A stretch of 64,000 bases of DNA from Cyclobacteriaceae bacterium (GTDB taxonomy: Bacteria; Bacteroidota; Bacteroidia; Cytophagales; Cyclobacteriaceae): NCBI GenBank assembly GCA_016786585.1, contig JAEUUI010000012.1, forward strand, positions 1-64,000, given 5' to 3'. Position numbers and translations under genes: made by a program. The notes under the pieces are model-generated. The model was not told the DNA's origin and made no database searches. It was given only the letters and a program-made list of their open reading frames with translations. Shown here piece by piece: positions 26,167 to 34,903 of this stretch (its first letter is position 1; every line of letters begins with the position of its first letter).

Positions 26167-26526
26167 ATGAAAGACGTACTTGACTCCCGTGAAATTCCTT
26201 CGAAGCATCAATACCTTAAAAAGTCTGGTGGTATCTTGATTTTATATGGTGCTCTTGTAGTCGGATTCTTGAGTTTTGCCCTGCTCAGCATGGTAGTGGA
26301 AGAATCTCATTGGCGGTTACGGATATATTTTATTATCGATGTATTGGTGTTTGTGCCTTTGATTGCAATTCCGTTTGGACTCGTGTTTATTGTTAAATCT
26401 ACCAAACGGAAAGAAGGCTCTTCGATTACCCGACTAATTCACCTCGTGATTCACCTGATATTCGCCATTCTCGCGATAATGTTTTTAGGGATTTTCGTGA
26501 TGGATGTTTTGCACCTCGGATTGTAG
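26167..26526 (+). CDS. Small membrane protein, function unknown
   Basis: 119 residues. After a polar N-terminus there are three hydrophobic segments: GGILILYGALVVGFLSFALLS, FIIDVLVFVPLIAIPFGLVF and LVIHLIFAILAIMFLGIFVM. The overall pattern is a three-helix inner-membrane protein. No conserved motif or family recognised, no signal peptide. The gene stands alone between the tRNA-Ser element and a gene-poor region. Confidence 0.6.
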   Translation: MKDVLDSREIPSKHQYLKKSGGILILYGALVVGFLSFALLSMVVEESHWRLRIYFIIDVLVFVPLIAIPFGLVFIVKSTKRKEGSSITRLIHLVIHLIFAILAIMFLGIFVMDVLHLGL

Positions 26527-27211
26527 TTATTAGTTAAGTTTACCTAACTATTAGTCTTCAGGCAGATTTTCAATCTTCTTAAATTAGCGCTTCTTTTTTT
26601 TAGATAAAGCTGGTCCTCCTTCGCATACGTCTAATAGCCTTGTGTTGCGGGTATGAAGCATCAGTCTTACGGAAAAACACACTTTCAGGAGTGTAGAAAA
26701 TTTTTACAAATGGTGGATTCCATAAGGAAATTGCTATTCAAGCTTTTAACTGTAGAAAAATTTCATCAAACTTTATATAAATGGTTTGTACGCATACAGG
26801 CATGGTGAATATATTTATACATCTTGAAGTCAGGTAAATGTGACTTCAAAAAAGGGCTTAATCTAAACCTCAATTACTATATGTCTTCCCGTTTTGCGGG
26901 GATATCGTTGATTATCTCGTCATCCCCTACTGTACTCGTCACACGCTTTAATGTTCTTTATCCTGCGCCAAAAATTGGTATCCCTGTTCTGTTAAGTTGG
27001 TCAACGGCCGCTAGGGAATGATTGATGCAAGGCAAGCTTACTTTCTCCAGTTTTTTACTGCTGCCATTTTAAACCAGTAAACGGGTAATGCTATGAAGGC
27101 AAAGATAAATCTCGATCTTCAAGAGGTTCTTTATGATAATATGAAATTGAGGAGCTAATGAGTTAAACTATAAATCGAATAAGAAATTTTAACCCCTAAA
27201 TATTCTAAACA
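26527..27211. other. Gene-poor, AT-rich stretch with remnants
   Basis: 685 bases with no convincing intact gene. It contains a perfect 9-bp inverted repeat TTGAAGTCA/TGACTTCAA with an 8-base loop (26824-26849), not followed by a T-run and so not an obvious terminator, and a possible decayed coding stretch on the reverse strand (26880-27130, listed separately). The forward 65-codon reading frame at 26824-27021 is judged spurious. Confidence 0.5.
26880..27130 (-). pseudogene. Possible decayed coding sequence
   Basis: On the reverse strand, protein-like text runs across two frames: one frame gives FIFAFIALPVYWFKMAAVKN then stops, and the adjacent frame continues with SLPCINHSLAAVDQLNRTG and IPIFGAG, stops at TAA, then RVTSTVGDDEIINDIPAKRE continues in the same frame. 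This is what a gene with one frameshift and one nonsense change would show. No family recognised; it may be chance. Confidence 0.25.
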
Positions 27212-27814
27212 ATGTCAAAAACTACTATTTCATTACTCACTATAGTTTGTATTTTATGTTCATGTGCAACATCCTACAAGCCCATTAACCCGCAAAAACT
27301 GTATTTCAGCGCTGCTACTGTAGGCGATAGTCTCAATTATGCTGTCCGTGGCAACGTACTTGCTGAAGCGGGTAACGAACGATATGCGAAAAAGGAAATT
27401 AAAAATAACGTACGACTGATTGGTGTTCAGGTTGTTAATAAATCGGACCACGACATTGTGCTTCGCAAAGACGCCCGCTTTTACCTGGGCGATAAGGTTG
27501 TTTTTCCGATTGAACCGGAACAACTCAAAAATCAATTGAAGCAGCCTGCCGGTTTATACATGCTGTGGAGCTTATTATGGGTTGTTGTGGCTAAGTGTGA
27601 AAATGACGACTGCAATGTGATACCCATTCCGCTCGGGTTTCTGATAGGGGTCGGCAATACCTCAAAGGCCAGCAAGGCCAACAAGGCTCTGCTCCATGAA
27701 CTTGAACAAAATAATATTCTCGACAGAGTGATTCATCCGGGTGAGGCTGTGACGGGATTAATTGGTGTTGCCGGTTCGGGTGATACACCCTTGCGGATTG
27801 AATTGTCGAAGTAG
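27212..27814 (+). CDS. Putative lipoprotein, function unknown
   Basis: 200 residues. The N-terminus MSKTTISLLTIVCILCSC is a lipoprotein signal peptide with lipobox LCSC (Cys18 as the lipidated residue). The mature part contains a beta-rich segment (NVRLIGVQVVNKSDHDIVLR), a hydrophobic stretch in the middle (LYMLWSLLWVVVAK, PIPLGFLIGVG), and a C-terminal GEAVTGLIGVAGSGDTPLRI. No family recognised. The middle stretch could be a membrane or lipid-contacting segment. It is followed 32 bases later by a small secreted-protein gene, so the two may be co-transcribed. Confidence 0.7.
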   Translation: MSKTTISLLTIVCILCSCATSYKPINPQKLYFSAATVGDSLNYAVRGNVLAEAGNERYAKKEIKNNVRLIGVQVVNKSDHDIVLRKDARFYLGDKVVFPIEPEQLKNQLKQPAGLYMLWSLLWVVVAKCENDDCNVIPIPLGFLIGVGNTSKASKANKALLHELEQNNILDRVIHPGEAVTGLIGVAGSGDTPLRIELSK

Positions 27815-27846
27815 AGACCGTGGAAGTCAGACGTATAATCACGTAT

Positions 27847-28443
27847 ATGAAAATTATTAACACGATTTGCATGGTTGTTATATCGGCAGCCTGCTTTGCT
27901 CAGTTCAGAACCACTACCATTCAAACCCCGTATGGTAAAACTAATGTAACAACCTATACGCCTCAGCCATATATTTATTATGGATCAGGCACAGTGCAGT
28001 CAAGTTCAAAATATAAGTTTACCATTGTTTTGAAGACCGATACTACCCTACAGGCAAAAACAAAAATCGATCTGAGTGGAAAGCCTGACAAAGTTAAAAT
28101 TAAGGTCAACAAGAAAAGGCGGACCGTGTTGCCTGCTGATACGAAAGAGATATATCGGGTTATGCCGGATGGCCGGAAACTGAGCGGTATGCCGGTAGAC
28201 AGTTGCTGGCTCTTTAAAGTTATTGAACGCAAAAAGATAAATGCATACTCCGATATGCCGGTGCGGGGCTATATGTATGCAAAGGCTATTCAGCTTGGTG
28301 ATGAGGGTGAAATTGTGCCTCTTACCCTCGATAACCTGACCAAAATGATCGGAGAAACAAATGATCCTGAACTTCAAAGATTGATCCGGAAGAAAAAGGT
28401 TCTTTCTGCACTCGCGCATGCGAATGGTGATGTTTTCTTTTGA
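27847..28443 (+). CDS. Small secreted protein, function unknown
   Basis: 198 residues from the ATG at 27847 (MKIINTICMVVISAACFAQ); an upstream in-frame ATG at 27820 would add nine residues. The N-terminus is a signal peptide cleaved near CFAQ-F. The mature protein is basic and hydrophilic, with a Lys-rich KVKIKVNKKRRTVLP block and a C-terminal helical LTLDNLTKMIGETNDPELQR. No domain recognised. It follows the lipoprotein gene by 32 bases and is probably exported to the periplasm or outer membrane. Confidence 0.65.
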   Translation: MKIINTICMVVISAACFAQFRTTTIQTPYGKTNVTTYTPQPYIYYGSGTVQSSSKYKFTIVLKTDTTLQAKTKIDLSGKPDKVKIKVNKKRRTVLPADTKEIYRVMPDGRKLSGMPVDSCWLFKVIERKKINAYSDMPVRGYMYAKAIQLGDEGEIVPLTLDNLTKMIGETNDPELQRLIRKKKVLSALAHANGDVFF

Positions 28444-28810
28444 GTGAATAATTCATAACGGCTTCTCACTGACGTTTTTTGTGTTCGTAGTCATAGCGCA
28501 AGGGCCCTTTTCGCGGGACAAACCGTCGGGAAAAATTTAGGTGATTAAAAACCACGGTCAATAGAATAGCGAATCAGGGATGCCTGTTCTCTATATCTCA
28601 TAGACTTCGATAAAAAATACAGGTGTTTGCAGAGTTTAGGGATTTTCTGCCACTAAGTCTGATACTAAATCCGATCAGGTGCATTTAAGTTCTCTGTTCC
28701 GGATGAATCGGATTGTGCAAAAGTGTTAACTGTGAATACACCAACATATAAAACAAAGCAATAATTGATTTCATATTCTCAAGACAGGGTAGATTATAGT
28801 ATTTTGATTG
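28444..28810. other. Intergenic, no feature supported
   Basis: 367 bases between a forward gene and the convergent T9SS cargo gene. I see no gene, tRNA or clear terminator. A weak AACG/CGTT stem before a T-run near 28457-28480 is too short to call. Confidence 0.4.
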
Positions 28811-29911
28811 TTACAAGAGTAGTGTAAGATACCCCTTTATAATATGCTTTTGTTGCTTCTTGTCAGTCGCGTCAATGGCATAGTAATAAATGCCGGGTAC
28901 GATATCACCAGCGTTATTTTTGCCATTCCAGCCTTCGAATAACTCACCTGTAAAAACTTCTTTTCCCCACCGGTTGTAAATCCGTGTTATTCCCTTTTCG
29001 ATGAAATTATGTTCCATGGGGATAAAGCGCTCATTGTAGGAGTCCTTATTTGGTGTGAACACGTTGGGCATAAGAAGCCGTACTTCACAGTCTTGTTGGG
29101 TAATCACTATCGTATCCGCAGCTTCACAATTACCGTATTGAATATTCACCCAATATTCTCCGGGCTCAGTGATTGTTCGAATTCGTCCATTGGAACCATC
29201 ATCCCAGTAATATTGATAGCCTGGTTTGAAGGGTGGTGCCAGGTTAATCTTATCATCTTCGCAAGTTAAAATGTCTTCACCAAGGATTGGTGCGCCAACT
29301 TCCAACTTATTTACATCGCATTGCCCCAGCACCATGCCGGAACTTTCATACGCATGCAGAAAAAGCCAGGTATGACCTGCCTGTTCTGATTGTGCTGTAA
29401 ACACCAGTGTATTGGTTCTCCAATAGTTAACACCCGGCAAGCGACCTGTATAGAATGCAGTGCGAAGTTGCGTGGTTGAATTGGTATAAATTTTTGGAGA
29501 GAAGTTACCATTACCGGTGCCCCCGGCACTTGCATACGTAAATGTGAACTGGTATTCGACTCCGGCAACCAGCGGTTTATCAAGTCTTAAGCCAATACCT
29601 TCACCTCCGGAAGTCCAATATTGATAACCAATCCACATTGCACGAATGTTGCAGCCGGGTGGTGGTGAAATTTTGATGTCGGCTTGGGGCAAAGCGCCAA
29701 TCCATTCCGAACCGTTCCATTCGACCATATCCGCACCTTCGTATGGATTGGAACAACTCATGCAGGCATTCGTGACGTCTTCAGAACCTGAAAATTTTCC
29801 GGGCGGCTCAATCGATAAAAAGCACGGATCGACAATCCTTTGTGCTTTCGCCTGAATGAAAAAGAAAATAGCCAGTACAAAAAATAAACAAGCACGTGAG
29901 TGTAGTGTCAT
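28811..29911 (-). CDS. Secreted protein with type IX secretion (type B) C-terminal domain
   Basis: 366 residues. Signal peptide (LFFVLAIFFFIQAKAQ) then about 230 residues of a probable beta-rich, Cys-containing domain (GNGNFSPKIYTNST, WLFLHAYESSGM). The last 90 residues are the gliding-motility-associated C-terminal domain: LMPNVFTPNKDSYNERF, ITRIYNRWGKEVF, WNGKNNAGDIVPGIYYY. That domain directs Bacteroidota proteins through the type IX system to the cell surface. The N-terminal domain is not identified and may be adhesin-like. It is monocistronic, with 176 bases to the next reverse gene. Confidence 0.88.
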   Translation of the reverse strand: MTLHSRACLFFVLAIFFFIQAKAQRIVDPCFLSIEPPGKFSGSEDVTNACMSCSNPYEGADMVEWNGSEWIGALPQADIKISPPPGCNIRAMWIGYQYWTSGGEGIGLRLDKPLVAGVEYQFTFTYASAGGTGNGNFSPKIYTNSTTQLRTAFYTGRLPGVNYWRTNTLVFTAQSEQAGHTWLFLHAYESSGMVLGQCDVNKLEVGAPILGEDILTCEDDKINLAPPFKPGYQYYWDDGSNGRIRTITEPGEYWVNIQYGNCEAADTIVITQQDCEVRLLMPNVFTPNKDSYNERFIPMEHNFIEKGITRIYNRWGKEVFTGELFEGWNGKNNAGDIVPGIYYYAIDATDKKQQKHIIKGYLTLLL

Positions 29912-30087
29912 ACGCAGTCCAATCCCTCAAGTAGCTCAAGTTACAAAATTCCCACTGCGTTTACTGCGTTTTGCCGGCTTTCTGACTCGTCTATCACTGG
30001 AGTTTTCGCGATGCGTACTACTGTGGAAGAGACTACTGATATTGAATACAGATCAGGGTATAGACGTAAGTCATTTCCGAATTGACG

Positions 30088-32019
30088 CTATTCCGGCAAA
30101 TCAATAATGAACTTCGCGCCTTTGCCCTCAACGCCTTCTGCACGGATGGTTCCTCCATGCCGGTCGACAATCTTTCGGCATAATGCCAATCCAAGTCCTG
30201 TGCCTTCATAACGGTCCCTGGAATGAAGTCGCACAAATGTTTTGAATATTTCCTCCGAATGACCTGCCGGGAATCCGATGCCGTTATCGTTCAATGTAAT
30301 CCGGATAAACGACTTGCCCCCAGACGAGTCAGACGCGGGGGAGTAAGGGATGCGCTCGGTGGTTATGTTGATAACGGGTGTTACTTCAGGCGTGACGAAT
30401 TTCAGTGAGTTACTGATCAGATTATAAAATAGTTGGTAGATCAGAATGGGTGTTCCGGTTAAAGGGAGCAAATCGCGATACGTAAAGTGAGCCTTCGACT
30501 CAACGATCAACAGTTCGAGATCTTCTTTGATTTTCGACAACAGGTCTTCAAAATCAATTCTTTCGTTTTCAATTCGCGAGCTGTCGATGCGGGCGAAATC
30601 CAGCACTCCGTTTATCATGGCCTGCATCCGGTTGGACGCCCGGTCTATCCGATCAAGATAACTTACCGCCTTTTCAGGTAATTCGTCTTTGAAGTCGTGT
30701 AATAGCCGGTCAACAAAAGTCTTTACTTTTCTGACCGGTTCTTTCAGGTCATGACTTGCCACGTGAGCAAATTGCTGAAGGTCTTCGTTGCTGCGCGCGA
30801 GTTCAAACGTACGTTTCGCCACCAGCGTGTTCAATTGATCTTCCAGGGTTTTCATATCGTGGATGTCAATAAACGCGCCTACCCATTTTACAACTTTACC
30901 CTGATCATCCGTTATGGGTTCTGCCACCGACCGGTGCCAGCGATAGGTATCATGCAAATCTTTTATCCGTACTTCGAATTGAAATGATCGCTGCTCATCT
31001 TTGCCCCGGTTCCATTCCGACTCCGCGCGGTCGCGATCCTGCGGGTGACAACGACTGATCCATCCGGTTTCCAGATCATCACTTCCGAAGTATTCAACCC
31101 ACCGGCTTGACCGGTATTCATGGTTTCCAAAAAAATCGCTTACCCAAACAATTTGCGGAAGGTTCTCCGCGAGCAGGCGAAACTTTTGTTCTTTTTGTCT
31201 GATCGATTCGATCGCGTTGCGTTCTTCCGTGATGTCAATCGTTATACCGGTCAGGATCAAAGGATCACCGTTAGCAGCATAGTCATATCGCCCCAGCGAT
31301 TTCATCCATCGTACTACTCCATCATTGGCCCGCTTAATCCGATAAACTGCTTCGTACTGCTCGCGGGTTTGAAGTGCTTGTGCTACGCGATTAAAAGCTT
31401 CGTCACGGTCTTCCGGGAAAATAACCCGATGCCAGTCTTCGTAGACAAGATTCTGCATCGCAGGATCGTAGCCCCACATTTTTTTATGGTACTCCGACCA
31501 GGTTAACGTTTGTGTTTTCACGTCCAGTTCCCATGTGCCTGCATTTGAGGCTGATGTGGCGAGTTGTAAATGGGCAGAGGTATTTCGGAGTTTCTCAGCT
31601 GCCATTCGTTCTTCGTGGATGTCGACCACCGTGCCGATCATTCCTTCATATTCACCAGTCGCATTGAATTTCGGCCGGCCGGTATCCGCACACCACCGGT
31701 ACTGACCATCCTGACGTTTTAACCGGTAGATAATCCGAAAGCTTTTTCGTGCTGCATTTGCAGCCAGAAATATGTCGGCCGACATTTGTTTGTCCTCAGG
31801 ATGGGTAGCATCAAGCCAACCGTAGCCAAGTGCCTCGTGCTCCTGTTGCCCGGTGAATTCGTACCAGTTTTGGTTCAGGTAGGTGCAATCCCCGGAAGGA
31901 TCTGTGATCCAAACAATCGCAGGTATGGCATCAATTAGATGCCCGAAATTACTTTTGTCATCAACAGCGGATTGCTGAGCGCCCTCCCTCATTGTTTTCT
32001 TCTCGCCTGAATCGCTCAT
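30088..32019 (-). CDS. PAS-domain sensor histidine kinase
   Basis: About 643 residues from the ATG at 32019 (MSDSGEKKTMREG); an ATG at 32061 upstream is also possible. There is no membrane segment, so it is cytoplasmic. Three PAS/PAC modules (roughly 25-150, 150-275, 275-390) each end in a DIHEER-type PAC motif. The kinase core has SHDLKEPVRKV (phosphorylatable His), LFYNLISNSLKF (N box), LNDNGIGFP (G1) and EGTGLGLALCRKI (G2). This SHDLKEP type is common in Bacteroidota and phytochrome-like kinases. No response-regulator output domain is attached; the single-domain regulator at 32135 is the likely partner. Confidence 0.9.
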   Translation of the reverse strand: MSDSGEKKTMREGAQQSAVDDKSNFGHLIDAIPAIVWITDPSGDCTYLNQNWYEFTGQQEHEALGYGWLDATHPEDKQMSADIFLAANAARKSFRIIYRLKRQDGQYRWCADTGRPKFNATGEYEGMIGTVVDIHEERMAAEKLRNTSAHLQLATSASNAGTWELDVKTQTLTWSEYHKKMWGYDPAMQNLVYEDWHRVIFPEDRDEAFNRVAQALQTREQYEAVYRIKRANDGVVRWMKSLGRYDYAANGDPLILTGITIDITEERNAIESIRQKEQKFRLLAENLPQIVWVSDFFGNHEYRSSRWVEYFGSDDLETGWISRCHPQDRDRAESEWNRGKDEQRSFQFEVRIKDLHDTYRWHRSVAEPITDDQGKVVKWVGAFIDIHDMKTLEDQLNTLVAKRTFELARSNEDLQQFAHVASHDLKEPVRKVKTFVDRLLHDFKDELPEKAVSYLDRIDRASNRMQAMINGVLDFARIDSSRIENERIDFEDLLSKIKEDLELLIVESKAHFTYRDLLPLTGTPILIYQLFYNLISNSLKFVTPEVTPVINITTERIPYSPASDSSGGKSFIRITLNDNGIGFPAGHSEEIFKTFVRLHSRDRYEGTGLGLALCRKIVDRHGGTIRAEGVEGKGAKFIIDLPE

Positions 32020-32134
32020 ACTCGTTTTTTTGTGTTGATCACCGTTGGATGAAAAGCGCAAGGCTTTTGGACTTTTACACCGACTATCGTGTTACAGGAT
32101 AACGAAGTAAGTTACCGTTACAGCAATAACCTAG

Positions 32135-32548
32135 CTACACCGCGGCCCCGTCTCCATCAATTATTTTTTTTGTTATATCGGTTAGTACCTGACGGAGCAC
32201 CTTAATTTCAGATGGCTTAGTGATAAATCCCGATGCTCCCAAATCCGCAGATAACTGCTGATCCCGGGCGTGAGACGATGTAGAATACATAAATATCGGT
32301 AGACGTTCTCCGGCTTCTGATTCGCGCAATTGCTTCAGACACTGCCATCCGTCAACACGGGGCATATTGATGTCCAGGAAAACAACATCGGGTGCAAGTG
32401 TTTGGGTGAGTCGAAGCAGGTCACGGCCGTCTTCAACATGTACGAATTTGATTTGGGGAGCGACATCCGCCAACACCGATTCAAAGAACTCGGCATCATC
32501 GAAGTCATCATCTGCGAGAATGATTGTATATTTTTTTTGAGGCTCCAC
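32135..32548 (-). CDS. Single-domain response regulator (Rcp1-like)
   Basis: 137 residues, one receiver domain with no output part. Acidic pocket Asp13-Asp14-Asp15 in ILADDDFDD, phosphoacceptor Asp59 in VVFLDINMPRVDG, Thr/Ser near 90 (YSTSS) and Lys111 in FITKPSE. Such stand-alone regulators pair with PAS or phytochrome kinases, acting as phosphate carriers or binding a partner protein. It lies between two such kinase genes in the same orientation, and either could be its donor. Confidence 0.9.
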   Translation of the reverse strand: MEPQKKYTIILADDDFDDAEFFESVLADVAPQIKFVHVEDGRDLLRLTQTLAPDVVFLDINMPRVDGWQCLKQLRESEAGERLPIFMYSTSSHARDQQLSADLGASGFITKPSEIKVLRQVLTDITKKIIDGDGAAV

Positions 32549-32752
32549 TAAGTTATTGCAGAAGAGGTTAGACTGTGCAAATTAGAGAAATCAGCTCAAA
32601 CCTTTGACAGGAACGTAACCCTTTCCGCAGAATGAAATTGAGTAAGATTTTTCCTTGTTGGTTAGATTTTGATGATTTGAGACGATCGGATGACGATTAA
32701 CAAAAAAGTTGATGTTTATCAATAAAATGAAAATCGAAGACTGGGGTAAGCC

Positions 32753-32774
32753 AAAAAAAGGCCCTTTCAGGCCC
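32753..32774 (-). terminator. Possible terminator after the 32798 kinase
   Basis: On the reverse strand GGCC-tgaaag-GGCC forms a short 4-bp stem (32760-32773) followed by seven T residues (32759-32753). It lies 24 bases past the kinase stop. The stem is short, so confidence is limited. Confidence 0.4.
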
Positions 32775-32797
32775 AATTTTTCAATCTCACGAGAAGA

Positions 32798-34648
32798 TCA
32801 TGAAGGTTGGTTTTTTACTGTTACAACAAACGTACATCCACCTTCCGGTGACGACTCTACACGTATGTTTCCTCCGAGTTTTTCAAGCGTTTCTTTCACA
32901 ACATATAGACCAATACCGGATCCTGCCTGATGATTTGCCAGCCGGAAGAACATCCGGAAGATTTTGTCGTGATACTCGGGGGCGATGCCGATACCGTTAT
33001 CCTCAACCCGGATAATAATGTTGTTACCATCAGCATTTGCTGAAATCCGAATCACCTTTTCCGTTGCATCTTCACGCTGAAATTTGATACTGTTGGAGAT
33101 CAGGTTGTCGATGATGATCCGAAGCCGCTGTTCATCGGAATAGAGCGTCAGCGAGTCATCAATCGTCACGTGAAATTTAATGTCAGAAGCCATGGTCATG
33201 TACCGCAAGCTCTCGATGGAATTCATAACGGTTTCTCGTAACGGGATTGCCGTGCACTCAAGATCAGCCCGGTGGTTGCGCGAATGATTCAGAATGTTCC
33301 AGATAAATTTATCAAGCCGGTTGACGCTGTCGCGGATCATTGTGCAATATTGCGTTGTCTGCGGTTCAGAACTTTCCTGTTCAAGCAAATTCACAAGACC
33401 AAGAATGGAGGTGAGAGGTGAACGTAAATCGTGCGATGCGCTGTATACAAACCGGTCAAGCTCCTGATTGGTTTTTTGAAGTTCGGCATTCTTTTCAAGA
33501 AGTTGTGATTCCGCCTGTTCCCGTTCACGAATGCTGTTCACAAGCCTGAGTTCCGACAGTTTTCGTTCGGTGATATCGCGCCCGTGACACGCGGCACCCA
33601 CAATCTCGTGTGACTTATGAATCGGGCTGAACGAAATTTCCATCCATGACTCGTCTGAACCTTCAGTATGTTCGGTAATCATAAACGTTTCGCCTTCAAA
33701 GGCGCGCTGGTAGGCGGCCTGAAATCGTTTTGCATGTTCTGCCGAATAGGCGTACGACAATACCGGTGACCCGTGTTGAATACTACGACCTGATCGATGA
33801 ATCATATGGCTGAATGGTTCATTGGATGTGATTAACTTGAACGACCGGTCCACACTCCACATCAGGTCGCGTGTGTTATTGATTAAGGCGTCCAGGTTGT
33901 TACGATCGAACTCGCGTTGTTGCTCTGCTGCTTTGCGTTCGGAAATGTCGCGAAAGTTCGATACCATGGCTTCGATGCCCGGTTCATGCAACATATTGGT
34001 AACCGTACCTTCGCACCAGATCCACGAACCGTTTTTATGACGTCTTCGCTGGGTGAAATCAATAAATGCTCCCGGTTTTTTAAGAATATCGTTCCGGTGA
34101 AGCTTAAACGATTTCAAATCGTTGGGGTGAATAAGATCAAACACTGATGTGCCGGCCAATTCCTCCGGTTTATAACCCAGTACTGTATGAATTGCAGGAC
34201 TTGCATACACATAGATACCATCACGCGTAGCAAGCGTTTTCATGTCTTTGCTTTTCTCTATTAATGCGCGAAAACGAGCTTCGTTCTTTTGGACCGTAAC
34301 GACCGATTTCTGTTGCTCGGTCCGGTTGACCGACAGAATCAGAATGTCCTCGGGGATGGGTTGAATGCTGAGATCGAAATATCCGATCGATCCGTCCGGG
34401 AACTTGAACTCGGTTTCAAGGCGGTCGGGAGTGCGTTCGGTCATGCACTTCTTTAATACAGCAAACAAAGGCGTCTGCTCTACACCGGGATATAAATCCA
34501 TGACGAGGTTTCCGACAAGTTGTTGCCGGTTAAACTGGCTATATTCCAGCAACGCATCGTTTACGTACAGATACCGGAAGTCGTAATCGATTACTTGTAC
34601 ACCTTCCAGCAGTGTATCCAGAATTAGGAACCTGGTACTCGGGCTCAT
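32798..34648 (-). CDS. PAS-domain sensor histidine kinase
   Basis: 616 residues, cytoplasmic, no membrane segment. Three PAS modules (about 5-110, 120-240, 245-365), the later two ending in NFRDISERKAAEQ and GRDITERKLSELRL, the typical PAC tails. A coiled coil (370-395) leads into HisKA with SASHDLRSPLTSILG (His406), and the HATPase has IDNLISNSIKFQ, VEDNGIGIAPE and GSGIGLYVVKE. No receiver is fused. The regulator at 32135 could be its phosphate acceptor, since the two are in line on the same strand. Confidence 0.9.
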   Translation of the reverse strand: MSPSTRFLILDTLLEGVQVIDYDFRYLYVNDALLEYSQFNRQQLVGNLVMDLYPGVEQTPLFAVLKKCMTERTPDRLETEFKFPDGSIGYFDLSIQPIPEDILILSVNRTEQQKSVVTVQKNEARFRALIEKSKDMKTLATRDGIYVYASPAIHTVLGYKPEELAGTSVFDLIHPNDLKSFKLHRNDILKKPGAFIDFTQRRRHKNGSWIWCEGTVTNMLHEPGIEAMVSNFRDISERKAAEQQREFDRNNLDALINNTRDLMWSVDRSFKLITSNEPFSHMIHRSGRSIQHGSPVLSYAYSAEHAKRFQAAYQRAFEGETFMITEHTEGSDESWMEISFSPIHKSHEIVGAACHGRDITERKLSELRLVNSIREREQAESQLLEKNAELQKTNQELDRFVYSASHDLRSPLTSILGLVNLLEQESSEPQTTQYCTMIRDSVNRLDKFIWNILNHSRNHRADLECTAIPLRETVMNSIESLRYMTMASDIKFHVTIDDSLTLYSDEQRLRIIIDNLISNSIKFQREDATEKVIRISANADGNNIIIRVEDNGIGIAPEYHDKIFRMFFRLANHQAGSGIGLYVVKETLEKLGGNIRVESSPEGGCTFVVTVKNQPS

Positions 34649-34785
34649 ACAATCAATAAGTTAACGCACAGACCGGCATAGTGTGCAGGGGAGGGCAGTC
34701 CGTATTTTTAAATTTGGTTTTTTATTATGTATCGTACAAGATGTAATCGCTATTTCATATTAACTGCAGTCGGACGGTAAACGAG

Positions 34786-34800
34786 TAGGAGTAACTCCTA
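34786..34800. promoter_or_regulatory. Perfect palindrome, candidate operator
   Basis: TAGGAGTAACTCCTA is a perfect 7-bp-arm palindrome centred on one A, in the 255-base gap between the 34904 hybrid kinase stop and the 34648 kinase start (about 140 bases upstream). It has no T-run, so it is not a terminator. It could be a protein-binding site, but this is a single copy in the window. Confidence 0.25.
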
Positions 34801-34903
34801 TCGAAAAGGACTAAAAAAATGAAGATGATCCCCTAAAACTACCCTCGAGGTGCAGTTTGCGAAACTCACAAATGATTCAGGTGGTATCTTCAGCGGAGTT
34901 ATG

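Noticed and set aside
26824-27021. Forward 65-codon reading frame in the gene-poor region
   Set aside because: It starts inside a hairpin arm, has no ribosome site or similarity, and the opposite strand reads at least as well. Not kept as a gene.
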